A stretch of 64,000 nt of DNA, taken from assembly GCA_002118135.1 (NCBI GenBank), contig BDIU01000034.1, forward strand, positions 157,188-221,187, given 5' to 3'. Both the position numbers and the translations under genes were made by a program. The DNA comes from Trebouxia sp. TZW2008 (Eukaryota > Chlorophyta > Trebouxiophyceae > Trebouxiales > Trebouxiaceae). The notes beneath the pieces were generated by a model. It ran no database searches. It had not been told where the DNA came from and worked only from the letters and a program-made list of their open reading frames with translations. Below are positions 33,967 through 46,200 of the stretch, one piece after another (positions within the stretch are counted from its first letter, which is position 1; the number at the start of each line of letters is the position of its first letter).

Positions 33967-36900
33967 ATGGCTGTGAAGGACGAGAAGATGATCGATGCAG
34001 ACGCCGAGCAGGTCAAGCAAAAGAAACAAAAGCAGAAAAAGAAAGGTCAGAAAGGAGAAGAGGACAAGGAAGCTGACCTTTCCGAAGAGGACCTGGAGCT
34101 GAAAAAGAACCTGGAATTGATGCTCGAGCGTGCCAAAGACTCGGACGCGGGGGTGCAACGCACGGCGTTGGAAGGCATCACTCGGGAGATCAAGTACGAT
34201 CAAAGTTGCAATTGGACTCATGGCGTTTCTGGAACTGTGGATGCTGCTTCTGTACTGTGGCAAGCAGAGTGATGCCTCCCACAGTGTCACACACCTCAGA
34301 ATGAGCACATTCATGCTTTGCAGAGAGGCCACCACCTCAATGACTTCAGTTCCAAAGCCACTGAAGTTTCTGAGATCTCACTACAAAGAGATGAAGGACC
34401 TGTATGAGTCCGTACCAGCTCAAAATCGCAACAAGCTGGCTTTGGCTGACATCATCTCTGTCATGGCCATCACAAGTGGTGAGGAAGGAGCAAGAGAAAG
34501 CCTGAAATTCAGGTGCATCTTTCTCACACCTGAGATGCGCAACTGCAGCCCTTGGTCGGAGTCACATGCAGACATGAGTCGCATGCATGTGGACAAAGAC
34601 CTTTCTTCCCTCCATGTTCAATACAACTGGTTCAGCTTAGCACAGGACTTTAATAGGTGGAGACAGTTGGTGTGCTCCAGTACATACCTGGCTGAGCCTG
34701 CTGGGCCTGACTAGCATGCGTTTTGAATGACGTGAAAGTGAAACAGGCCTTCATCAAGGTTGCTGTCTGGTCACTATGCTTGGCCAAACGTGAGACAGGC
34801 CTTCATCAAGGTTGCTGTCTGGTCACTATTCTTGGCCAAACCTGCAGGCTGCTGGGTTCAGATGAGCAAGCAGGTGCTTGGGGTCATGAATACGTGCGCA
34901 ACCTTGCTGGCGAAATCAGCTCTGAGTTCCAGCACAGGGAAGAGCAAGACGCAGACGTGCAGGACTTGCTGGACCTGGTCTCACAGATAGTCCCCTACCA
35001 CATGTCACACAACGCAGAGCCAGATGCTGTAGACCTCTTACTAGAGGTGGAAAAGCTAGAATGGCTAGCTCAGTATGTTGATGACAAGAACTACAGCCGG
35101 ACTTGTCTATACTTGGTCAGCTGCTGCGCTTATTTGGCAGAGCCAGATGATACTGCAGTCCTGCGCACAGCATACGACCTGTACATCAAGTGCAGCAAGT
35201 ATGTAGACGCCATGAGGATAGCGCTCAGAATGAACAACCACGAATTGATCCTCAGCACCATGACGTCGTGCCCAGACAATCTGCACAAGAAACAGTTAGC
35301 GTTCTTGTTGGCGCGACATGGCGTGCTGTTGACTTACGAAGAAGAGGAGCAGGATGCCATGGAGGATGCCCCTCAGGTAATCATGAACATTCTCTGTTGC
35401 CTCAGGTCTCTAGCGCAAATTACTATTTTGAGATTGCAGTGATTGCTGCATTTTGCCAGTTCCTGTCACATCTGCTTTGCTTACGTTCCTCATCGTGACT
35501 AGGCAGATAACGAGTGAGCCAATCCATACATGTTCTTGTTTATGCCTGCAGTGCCCATAAGACATTAGCGAGCATCCTCTGGCTTCTCACTGTTTAGAGA
35601 CTGTCCCAGATGCTCTGACCTGTAGACACATTGCAGCCATATCTGTACACATGCAGCTCATCGTTGCAATGTCTGGTGCATGTTGCACCTCGGGTTACAG
35701 TGAGCAGCTTCTGGCTAATTCATGTCACTGACACTGCCCTAGGACCTCTGATCTGTAGCGCACATTGTGCTTATGCAGCCCATCTTTGCAACATACAGCG
35801 CACTATGCAGCTGGAGTTGTGTGTGTGCAGCACATTGCAGCAATGTCTATTTTGTGATGCACCTGTTGCATTGTCTGCACTGCGTTGTCATGTTGCCTGA
35901 GCCCTTGAATTGCTCAGTACAGCATGCAGGTGATAGTGGCCTGGGTCTCAAGCCAGAGCACGGCAAAGGGTCTTGACATGTTTTGACATCAGAGTGCTAT
36001 CTTGCAGGCTTTGCAGATTGAGATAGCAGATGTTCTTGACATGTTTTGACATCAGTGTGCTATCTTGCAGGCTCTGCAGATTGTGATAGCAGATGAGGAC
36101 TTGAGAGAGGAGCTGCGCAAGATCAACAGCAACTCCCGCTTGAGTGAGCTGTTCCTGTCTCTTGCCAGAGATCTGGATGTCATGGAGCCAAAGTCACCAG
36201 AAGAGGTGATCTTGTTTTCACTCAAGGAGCATAGCATGCTGGGTTGCCTCAATTCATGCTGTCCAGTGACATGGCATGCATTGCTGAGCAGATTTTTAAG
36301 CAAGTGTCAAATCCTTTGGCTGTTGCGCTATCCTGCAAGCTGTTGCATATTGCAGCCTTGCGGATGTTGATGCAGCGTGCACCAGACCTATTACCGATTG
36401 CAGGCAACTTTGCATCTGACTGCCGTGTACAGGCAATTTGCTTCACTCATCAATTCACTTCAGATTTATTCCTCGTCTCGCTCCTCGTTTCACCCTGTTA
36501 AGGAGTCGTTCCTATTCTCAAAGCAGTGCCTGTCAGGTCTGTATATACACAGTTCAGGCCTGTTTGTGCTGCATGTTGGTTCACTTGAGAGCGACAGCTG
36601 CTCTGTCTCAGCACAGCTGAAATGGTCAGTTTCGTTTGTCAGCCCACAAAGCTCACCCTCTGGAACAAGGCAAGTTTGCTGACCAGAAGAGGTCCTAGTT
36701 CAATAATGAGAGATACACTGATTTACTGTCTGCATCATCTTACATATTCTTCCAAACAGACGCAGAAAACAGCACAGATCAAACAGGAAACGATAGTCAC
36801 TCCTAGTTATATGCCAAAAAAACCTGTAAAGCAATGTGAAGTAATTTGCAGGTGTACAAGTCACATCTGACAGAGGGCAGGGCGCCATCTGGCCCCGCTG

Positions 36901-39900
36901 TAGATTCTGCACGGCAAAACCTGGCGTCAACCTTTGTCAATGCCTTTGTCAATGCTGGCTTTGGGCAGGACAAGCTGATGACAGTCATCCCTGAAAGCGA
37001 CAGCACTGAAAATGTGCATTGGATCTTCAAAAACAAGGTAACTCAGCTGCACAGACAGAAACATTATTGGGTGATATGTGCTGTGTTTATGCACTTACAC
37101 ATACTCACAAACCATTTCAAGGTGTACCTGTTTCATGACGCTCAGTCTGTTGAGCAAGCTGAAGCAGCTGCAACTGCTTTGCCAAACATGCGTCGTGTAC
37201 AAACAAGCAGCATTGCTGTCACTGCAAAGCACACTGGGCTACAGCCCCTGATTGAAAGCTCTCCAGATTGAATCCCGCGCTATGCTTGTGTGGGTCTACG
37301 CAGGATCATGGCAAGACAAGTGCCACAGCCAGTCTTGGAATGATCACCTTGTGGGATGTGGAGGGCGGCCTGCCACAGATAGACAAGTACTTGTACAGTA
37401 GAGACAACCATGTGGTGGCAGGTACGCTATCTCCCTGCAAGATCAATATCAACAATTACACAATCCAGCATATGTGCTAAGTGTGTGCGGTCCAAGTCCT
37501 GTCTCGCCAGGCAGGCTCCCTGTGCTGATGTCAATCAAGTATCTTTCAGCTGTACAGCTTAGCAAGATGCCTTTGATGGCTGGTTGCAACCCAACTGTTG
37601 TGCATTCTAGTTGCATTCATTTGACGATTGATGGCAAGCCAGTGCATTCTATCTTGATCCATTTGGGCAATCCCTGTGTAGCCTCTGTAGAGTAGAATAT
37701 GCCAACCATGTGCACCTGTGTGCGTATCATTTGAGCTGCTTGCTGTCCTCTCCAAGCCAAGCTTAGCTGTACCTGTTGATTGTTCAGCCCGTTCAGATGT
37801 AAGTCATCATCTACTGATGAGCCCATGAGGTGACAACTCACACCTGGGCAGACTGGATACAGTCTCTGGGGTCAGTCATGTGAATGCCTTGCGCTGTCAG
37901 CATGCACACTAAATCTTTGGGTCAGACAGTGCAACTGCATCAGTGAGCAGGCATTTTGCTTGACATACATACCTACATAAATACGCATACTAGTTGGGCT
38001 TAGAGGTCTTGCTGGGTACGTTTGGTCCTTAAGCGAGTGTCTTGAGCAATCTAGTCTGTGCAAATGCTGAACCACTTCAGATGCACTGATCAAACGTGTC
38101 GCTAATTCCATTGGAACATCAGCAATCGTCTGAGAGAGGCACTCTGCTTCGTGTCAGCTCAAGCATGCTGCTGTGCCCGCAGGTGCGCTGCTGGCAGTGG
38201 GTATCACCAACTGTGGTGTCCAAGACGAGTGTGACCCTGCTTATGCATTGCTGTGTGAGTCAGTCAACCATGAGGATCCCAATGTGCGCATTGGTGCAAT
38301 CATGGGGCTAGGTCTGGCATATGCTGGGACACAGAAGGCTCAAGTGCAGGTAAGGAAAGCTTGAGTGGTTTACCAAGCCTGATGCTACAGCACAGCAGTT
38401 GTTAGATCTCATCTGTTATACATGTGCCTGTTTATACCCTTACAGAATGCTGTCAGGTAAACTTACAGAATGCCATCGGGTGCGCATGAAGTGAAAGCAG
38501 CTGCAAACAGCGTGATCATGGCCATGCAATCCATTGCTGCATGTTTCACACCAGTGCTGGAGGTCAAATATCATTGCACACAAACTACAGCTTGGACCTG
38601 CTGGAGACACACACGCTGACGACAGTATTTATTCATTGCACCAGACAGTGATGTAAATCTTGGATGCAGGAGGCTTGGTGGTCTTGAGACCGAGATTGTT
38701 ACACTCCTATCTTCTCTATTGCAGAGCTGTTGGTACCAATGGTGACAGACAACAATGTCAAGATTGACATTGCCAGCTTTGCTGCTCTGAGCTTTGGCCT
38801 GATGTTCACCAGCACCTGGCGGAATTGGGCCCATTGTCCAGGCCTATCAAGTGTCTTGTTGCTGCCTTGCAGGAGCTCTTGGTCCCGCTGGTGACAGACA
38901 ATGACGTCAAGATTGACGTCGCTGGTTTTGCTGCTCTGAGTCTGGGTCTGGTGTTCACCAGCACCTGCAATGGAGACGCCATTGAGGCCATTATCCAGGC
39001 CCTCATGATGCGAGGGGAGCTGGAACTCAGCAGCCCCTTTGCCAAATTCCTGGCTCTTGGGTTGGGTCTGCTGTTCTTGGGGCGCCAGGAAGCTGTAGAG
39101 CCCACTGTTGAGGTGTTGTACTTTCTGGCGTCACATAACAAGTAGTCAGATTGATGTCAGGAGTCTTGGTTGCATAAACAAATCTGTTGGTGTTGACTTT
39201 CTGGCCGAGAGCCCAAGGTCTGTATTGCTGAAGCAAAAGCAGACTCTCCCATGCTCTGCTGATGCATAGTTGCACAATTTAGCGATTCAACAAATAAGTG
39301 GCATTTAAAGCTGTCGTGATTAAAGCACATCTGTGCGGACTTTCCTTGTGGAGCATCACAGCTGCAGCATCCTTTTGCGGCAGAGGCAGGGCCTCACGCA
39401 AGGCGCAGTTGCCATTGACCTCGAGAGCAAAGCAGATTCTGATCACACCTGACGCTGCTGCAGGTTGCAGAGATAGTGAATGAGAGGATTTCTAGGTATG
39501 CCCAAGTGACCCTGGAGTCATGTATATATGCTGGCACTGGCAGTGCGCTCAAGGGGCCATTGACCTAAACGACGGGCGTAGTCATATAATGTGCCACTGC
39601 AGGTTGCAAAGACAGTGAATGAGAGGATCTCTAGGTATGCCCAAGTGACCCTGGAGTCATGTGCATATGCTGGGACCGGCAATGTGCTCAAGGTGCAGCA
39701 GCTGCTGGCTCAAGCTGGCGAGCACATAGAGCTAAAGGATGATGAGAGCTGGAAGGTAAAAGCTTCAGATCAAATCAAAATGTATACTGCGCGTGGGAGT
39801 TCGCGTTTGCTGAGTGCGAAAATTCAAGTTTGGATTGTCTCATGTCCTGCAGTCACAGATGCTTTTTTGAAGACTTCATGATTCTGTTTGATATGCCTTG

Positions 39901-42762
39901 TGCAGTGCCTTGTCTGGTCTGCCTGCCCTGCATACAAAGCAAGGCCATGTATGCGTGATGGCTGCGCAAGATCAACCAAAGGCAGTGCATTCTTCTGCCG
40001 GCCAGCCAGCAAACTCTACATCAGTGCAGGCTGTACATCAGAGCTCTGCCGTGCTGGGGCTTGGGCTGATTGGCATGGCTGAGGACCTGGGCACTGCCAT
40101 GGCTCACAGAGCCCTGGAGCATCTCTTGCAATACGGCGACACCGCTGTCAGGTCAGCCCTTGTTTCTTATCTTCTTTCTGCATTGGACTGCTTTGCTCTT
40201 GCTCAGCTTGCCTGAGCGCATTCACCTATGGGGAACTGGCGATATGCATGGTGGCTGTCAAATTTATCAGGATTGTTGGCCATCAGCTTGCAGAAAGATG
40301 GGTGTTGCTTTGCATCAGAGTGGTGTGTGACACATCGGCAGCATTTCCTGTTATTGCCACATGCATTGTTGATAGTCATTCTGGATGCAAATGCTCTGAG
40401 CTAGATTTTCTGTGTTTTTTCGCCTGTATTCCGCTTTCTTGGTAAGTCTCAAAGCGCAGCTAGTGCTATGCGTGATTGGCATTTTCATGTTGTGAGCAAA
40501 CAGTTTTTCCCAGCACATTGAGCTGCTTGACGTTGCATGGGCATATGCCAGGTGCTCAGAAAATGCCAAGACATGAAAAGTCACCAGCTGCAACAGCTTA
40601 TTGTGCTGACTGCAGGCAGGCTTTGAATGTCAGCAATCCAAGCTTGAGAGTTTTAGACGAAATACCAGCATATTCACTGTTGAGTCTTTTTATATTACCT
40701 GCAGGCAAGCTGTGCCCCTCACACTGGCCCTTCTGAATGTCAGCAACCCAGGCTTGAACGCTGTGGACACCCTGAGCAGGCTTTCCCACGACACAGACAT
40801 TCAAGTGGCACAGAATGCTGTTCTTGCACTAGGTGGGCGCCCTTTTGCTCTGCAGAATACAAGGGCCATGTGACTTGCATTCTCTAAAGCTGTTTAGCAG
40901 ATTGGTATTGATGCCCAGCAAGGCAATCAGATTAATGCATCCAAAGGGAGTCTGTGAGATGCGTAATGCTGCAGCATCATTAGTGGCATACATGGTCCCT
41001 CAGCAGGCCAAGCCATAACAGAAAACCATGCTGCACCAGCACGCACAAAATCATGCGGCACCAGTACACACAAAACCACGGTGCACCAGTATATACAAAA
41101 CCTCAGGCAGCCTGGATGACTGTGAGCTATTTTTTGCTGCAGACCGGCTGTTTAGCTGTTTTCAGCTTAGTCATCCTGCATGTACTGGATCAAACGCCGA
41201 TTTGTCATCTACTTTCAGCTTTCAAGCCTGGACTACTGTGCAACAAAGTTGGCTTCAGCTTACAGGCACCCAGCACTCGCCAACTTGAGTGAATGAACAA
41301 GCCAGCTGCTCCTGAAACCGCATTCCTTCTACTCACTTTTGTTCATGCGGTGACAGGCATAGTAGGTGGTGGCACCAACAATGCGCGGCTGGCCCAGCTG
41401 CTGCGGGGTCTAGGCAGCTATTACTACAAGGAGCCCACCATGCTGTTCCTGGTGCGCATCGCCCAGGGCCTGGTGCACATGGGCAAGGGCCTCTTCACTC
41501 TCAACCCCTACCACACAGACAACCAGCTTGCCTCAGGTGCAGCCTCTATTTTCTAGATCTGTTTGTGATCTGCAGTCTGATCTGTTTCAGATATGCGTCA
41601 ATTGCTGGGGTTCAGACTCTACCCAGAGACAACCAGCTTGCCTCAGGTGCTGCCTTACAGCTCTCCTGATCTGTGTCAGACAAGCCATGCAGCTGTATTG
41701 CACTAGTGAGCTTTGGCGGCTGTGCTGCAACACTGATGCAATTTAGTGCTGCACTTGCACAGCTTGCCTGCTGTTCAAATGCAACCATAGCTTCTGACGC
41801 AGCTTGAGCAAAGCTGCACCAACAAGGCATGTTTGATCATGTTTCAGTTCTGCTTGTTTCAACACATGAGGACATTGTGCTTATCTTTCCTGCTAATCCG
41901 TTCAACAACGCACCAAAATCCAGCAGACATTGCTGACCATCACTGCATTAGTGCCATGAGCTCAGCCTGCATGATGCATAGTAGTCTTTCTGTGGTGCTG
42001 TTCCTGCAAATAACCTGCATTGCTTTTTGACTGTCAAACAAGTCTTGCCACTCAGCATGCTTCCACCATGACTTGTGAATGTGTTTGCCCAAGGAATGCT
42101 AATGCTGCAACAGGTGTGGCGCTGGCAGGCATTCTGGCTGTGCTACACAGCTGTCTAGACTTGAAGGCAACCATTGGTGGTAGCCAGTATCACCACATCC
42201 TTTACTTCTTGACGCCTGCCATGAAGCCCCGCATGCTGATGACAGTAGACAAGGACATGAACCTGTTGCCTGTCTCTGTCAGAGTGGGTCAAGCAGTGGA
42301 CGTAGTCGCACAGGTGAGATAGACAGCACATGCTGCCTTTGGGTTGTGTGCCCTGGTATCCCTTCACTGTTCAGTGGATGCTGCATCAAATCGTGGCAGG
42401 ATACATGCTGACTTTCAAGTATGCGCCCCATTGAACTCTATTGTCCTAAGGCAGAATGCATGCGGGTGAGAGCTTTAGCTGCAGGTACTCAAAGTGTCAT
42501 TGCAGACAGCACTTCTGCCAGGGTGCAGCTCACTCTTCAGCAATGTCTTTCATGGATTCGTCTTGTTCTTACCTTGTTCAGCACTATGCAGGCTGGGCGA
42601 CCGAAGACAATATCAGGCTTCCAAACGCATACAACACCAGTACTACTGAGTGTTGGGGAGCGAGCAGAGCTTGCGACGCAAAAGTACATTGCTGTGAACC
42701 CAGTGTTGGAAGGCATTGTCATTTTGCAGGAAAATCCAGATTACATAGATACACAGGAATAG
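33967..42762 (+). CDS. RPN1: 26S proteasome regulatory subunit RPN1 (PSMD2/S2), 14 exons
   Basis: Scaffold of the 19S base that docks ubiquitin-like shuttle factors. Exons 33967-34193, 34324-34512, 34848-35376, 36071-36205, 36852-37037, 37304-37421, 38183-38349, 38873-39112, 39603-39755, 39940-40151, 40705-40832, 41357-41536, 42114-42313 and 42592-42762 join in phase to 944 residues, slightly longer than the usual ~900. The N terminus is Lys/Glu-rich ([20 protein letters not shown]), then [13 protein letters not shown], the PC-repeat segments [14 protein letters not shown] [33 protein letters not shown], and [14 protein letters not shown], and ends NPDYIDTQE. The exon 10 acceptor (ACAAAG/CAAGG) is atypical and chosen by phase. 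Several exons have duplicated edges in adjoining introns. A TGTAA lies 10 nt after the stop. Confidence 0.95.
34735..34847 (+). repeat. Intronic 56-bp tandem duplication before RPN1 exon 3
   Basis: ACAGGCCTTCATCAAGGTTGCTG followed by TCTGGTCACTAT(G/T)CTTGGCCAAAC occurs twice directly upstream of the exon 3 acceptor (34847). It includes the polypyrimidine region but little or no exon. Confidence 0.85.
35985..36070 (+). repeat. Copy of RPN1 exon 4 acceptor edge (63 bp)
   Basis: GTGCTATCTTGCAG then GCTTTGCAGATTGAGATAGC begins at 36008, 63 bp before the true exon start (36071, GCTCTGCAGATTGTGATAGC). About 30 nt of exon is copied before the code diverges. Confidence 0.9.
38700..38824 (+). repeat. 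Decayed copy of RPN1 exon 8 acceptor half
   Basis: From 38725 about 97 nt code [15 protein letters not shown], then [13 protein letters not shown], against [12 protein letters not shown]...[13 protein letters not shown] in the genuine exon (38873). One G is missing right after the acceptor, which breaks the junction frame. The offset is about 148 bp. Confidence 0.92.
39440..39560 (+). repeat. Near-identical copy of RPN1 exon 9 acceptor half
   Basis: CTGCAG then [19 protein letters not shown] code starts at 39464, 139 bp before the genuine exon (39603, [10 protein letters not shown]...). It runs about 87 nt to GSALK and then into CAAGGGGCC, without a GT donor. Identity is very high, so the event is recent. 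Confidence 0.92.
40606..40665 (+). repeat. Decayed, internally deleted copy of RPN1 exon 11 edge
   Basis: CTGCAGGCAGG followed by CTTTGAATGTCAGCAATCCA and AGCTTGAGAG mirrors exon 11 (CTGCAGGCAAGC ... CTTCTGAATGTCAGCAACCC ... GGCTTGAACG) about 90-110 bp upstream. It has lost roughly 20 nt. Confidence 0.75.
41605..41660 (+). repeat. Copy of RPN1 exon 12 donor edge
   Basis: CTCTACCCAGAGACAACCAG then CTTGCCTCAGGTGCTGCC repeats the end of exon 12 (TACCACACAGACAACCAGC...GCCTCAG/GTGCAGCC) with its donor. The offset is 110 bp downstream. Confidence 0.87.
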
Positions 42763-43265
42763 CGTGGTACTTGTAAAGCAATGTGTTGTCCCTGCATCGT
42801 CCTTAAAGGACTAGAAGTGTCAGCACACGCCTGCTGCACACGTGCAGAGCGTGTTGGACCAGCAAATATTGCTGCCAGTGTTGCTGCTAGTGTGCATGAT
42901 ATGCAGGCAAGCTGTATGTATGCGTTTGCTCATAGGCAGCATGAACCCTGCTGTGCATGACGGTGCTGCACTGCAACAAACACAGCATGTGCATGCATTA
43001 GTCATGCTAGCTTGCGTTCAGCATGCACGTCTACCACTTCAGCAACACGAGAACACGAGAAGAACACTTGCGCTCAGCGCAGAAGCGAAAGTCCCAACTG
43101 TGTCGAAGCGGAGCAGCAATTCGCGCTATCGTGCTTGTACACCCTCACTGTCTCGTCTCGACTGCAAGACACAGTCTGCCAACAGATCACTTGCCAGACC
43201 CGCGCATCTGCCTATCGAGTTGACGCGTCTGGTACAGCTTCAATCGATTCTAGGGTCGCGGTGAC
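42763..43265. other. Intergenic: RPN1 3' end and phosphatase promoter
   Basis: No coding sequence called. The 3' end should be very near, since TGTAA occurs at 42772-42776. The stretch from about 43020 becomes richer in CG dinucleotides, as in other 5' ends here, and probably holds the phosphatase 5' UTR. Confidence 0.45.
42772..42776 (+). terminator. Candidate TGTAA poly(A) signal of RPN1
   Basis: TGTAA, the canonical green-algal polyadenylation motif, 10 nt after the RPN1 stop codon. The very short distance would leave a short 3' UTR, so a later site is possible. Confidence 0.4.
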
Positions 43266-46200
43266 ATGCGGCCCGCACCCCAGTACTCTCGGATGCTCAA
43301 CGAGCAAGGGGTCGAGGTGTCGCGAACCACCGAAAGTCCTGGCGGGGAGTCAGAACTGAGTCCTCTCAACCCACCTACCGATCATTTGAAACCCGCGGAT
43401 CAGCAACTTCATGCTGATGATGTCCTTCCAGGTCTGTGCTGAACAGACGAGCCCTTGCAACCGAAACTGCGCCTGGGCTTGAACGAAATTTCGGTTACAG
43501 GAGCGCAACAGAAGAATGTGTGGCCAGCTGTAGTCCTGTTTGGCCTTGTACTGTCAGCAGTTGGCCTTGTAGCTGCTGTCATTGCTGTCAATCCTGGCAT
43601 CTTCAAAAGGGAGTTCAAGTCACAGTTTCTGCTGGTAAGCTTTGCCATATGTTTGCTATGTTGCCAAATACACGTACAGCAATTGAGAACGCACACGCAA
43701 GTCCTGCATGTGGCATCTGCTGCATCTGCATGCAATACAGCAGAGGTCTGTTCCAGCTGCTCATGTTTGTCACTGGACGTGTCAACCTTCTGGCACAGCT
43801 TGTCCGGATTCATATCAAGACATCAGCTTGGATCTGTATCATGATGCTCATCATTGCCTTTTGCAGCCAACCAGTATGTATGCAAGGGCAGCATGCAGCA
43901 GACCTCAGGCTACTGTCACCAAATTTTGTCAATTTGTCAATTTGGATCGGTCATATTTTGATGTCAGTCATTTTTAACTTGCAGGTGGGGGATTGGGGTA
44001 GAGATGGCACACAAAATCAGTCGGCAGTTGCAGCGCTCATGGCTCGCGTGGCAGACTCAGTCAAGCCTGAATTCATTCTGAGCATGGGAGACAACTTTTA
44101 TGAAAGTGAGTTCCAAGATCAAACTGCCGTCCCTTTGCTCACATTTACTTATGCTTCACATTCGCTATAAACGGGCTTGCGTCACTCACCTTGAGAGCTG
44201 CAGCTGACGTGTGTATGTGAGATCAGCTGCATATAAACTCACCAGTAAACCCTGTTAGCTGAGGTCCATGTGTGATGCATTCCCTGAATTTGCAAGAAAT
44301 GTCCTACACTGTCAATGCACTTGCTGTAATAGCCCCTGACTGGTTGACTGCAAGGTGTGGGCGATGCAGCTGCCTCACTTGTGCGCTGTCAGCATCTGTC
44401 TTGCAGATGAGTTGCAACTGAGATTACCTCAATTGTCATGCAGGTGGTTTGCTGAGTGTGGATGACTCACACTTCCAGTCTTCCTTCACCGAGGTGTACA
44501 GTGCAGACAGCCTGCAGGTGGGTACACACATCTGCATGTTCATGCGTCACCCATGCCGCAACCACTCTGTTCCGCACGCACTTGTCGTCTTTCCATTTGG
44601 CAAGGAAATAGACGCTGCATTGCAGCTGCATACACTGTCAGCGCTTTCAATCGAAAGTGCAAACCAGCAAGTCAACACTGATGTAACAGCAGCATAGCAT
44701 TCCAGTTGGCTTATCAGTCCTTGCAATGCCTGCTTGATTTGAGGGTACTCATGTTGAGGCAGACTGCAAGTTCTGCCTGATTTGATGGCCCAAGAACCTG
44801 GGCAAACTGAAGCGTCTGCCTGATGCAATAGCACCCACAAAAGGGCAGATTGCAGTGCTTGATTGTCACTCGTGGTGGTGCAGACTACGTTGCCTGCCTG
44901 GTTAGATGGCATCCACCACATTGCAGTCCCTGCTTCAAATTGTGGCACTCAAATGGCAAATCAAGCCCAAGTGCCTGTATCAGTAGTTGTCACTCATGGT
45001 GGTGCAGACTGCAGGTGCCCTGGCATGCAGTTCTGGGCAACCATGACTACGGGGAATGCTGGACTCAGGAGAGCTGTGCTGAGGCAGTCAATCGGTGTCA
45101 GGGGCAACCTGACTGCTATTTGAGCCCTTTACATCAGGTCAGTCATGCATTAAAGATAAACATCTTCTCTGTGTCCTGAATATTCTGACACATGGATATC
45201 CAGACACATCACACTTTCTGATGCATGCTGCCAGGGCATTCAGTCATTGCGTCATCACTTCTCATGCCATGCCAAAACCCATCTGGCTGTCTGGTGCTAT
45301 CCTCCGTGGACTGTGTTCTACGCTCCAGCGCACTCTTGACATGCAAAGCAAGTCTTGCATGTCTGAAGTGGTTGCGTTTCAATCTGTTGCTGTGGTGCAG
45401 CTGGATGTGAGGCTTTGGCAGCAAGACTGGCGGTGGCACTGCGAGAGAAGCTTTTCCCTGTCCCTGGGTGATGGCACTGTGGACCTCTTCTTCATTGACA
45501 CAAATCCTGCCATAGCAGAGTACCAAACCTCTGCCTTCGCAAACAATACAGGCAAGTCGATTCATTGGTACCATTCCCTCCATGACAGACTATCAAACCT
45601 CTGCCTCTGCAAACAGCACAGGCAAAACATCACAACATCATTTCGATTGGTTGGTTTGACACCTGTGCCTGCACGAACGCAAGTTGTGTAACAGGTATGC
45701 CTCACACTGTTCCTGTAGGCGATACAGCAGGCTCATTTACCACGACGACATCATGCTCTTTACGTCGCCCACTTGCTGCATTGATCGTCAGCAAGCCTGT
45801 TTTTCCATTCATTCATGACGGCGACCGCCATCCTCATGCATCAGTAACAGGTGTGCTGATTAGCGTCATGATTGTTGTTCATGTTGTGTCTTTGCAACAG
45901 AGTCATCAATTACATGAAATCCATGTCTGACAGAGAATTTATATAAAATGCTTCCTGCCAGTGCTTGACTTAGTGCTGTAATTGATCAGGTGGCATTTTG
46001 CGACAGTCCTGGCAAGAGAACCTGTTGGAGCTGGAAACCAGTCTTGCAAGGTCCACTGCTCCTTGGAAATTAGTCATTGGGCATCATCCAGTCAGGCGCA
46101 ACAACAGGCCCAACAACAACATGGACATGCTGCCAACCCTTGAACCCATACTGGAGAAGTATGGGGTGCAAGCCTACTTTTGCGGGCATGAGCATAACCT

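Noticed and set aside
39440..39560. Mutually exclusive exon pair for RPN1 exon 9
   Set aside because: The upstream copy lacks a usable GT donor and the second half of the exon, so it cannot replace the downstream exon. It is better explained as an edge duplication.
43432..43446. Selenocysteine (TGA recoding) in the phosphatase N tail
   Set aside because: The TGA is in a poorly conserved linker, not at a catalytic Cys site, and purple acid phosphatases are not known selenoproteins. A wrong first-exon model is simpler.
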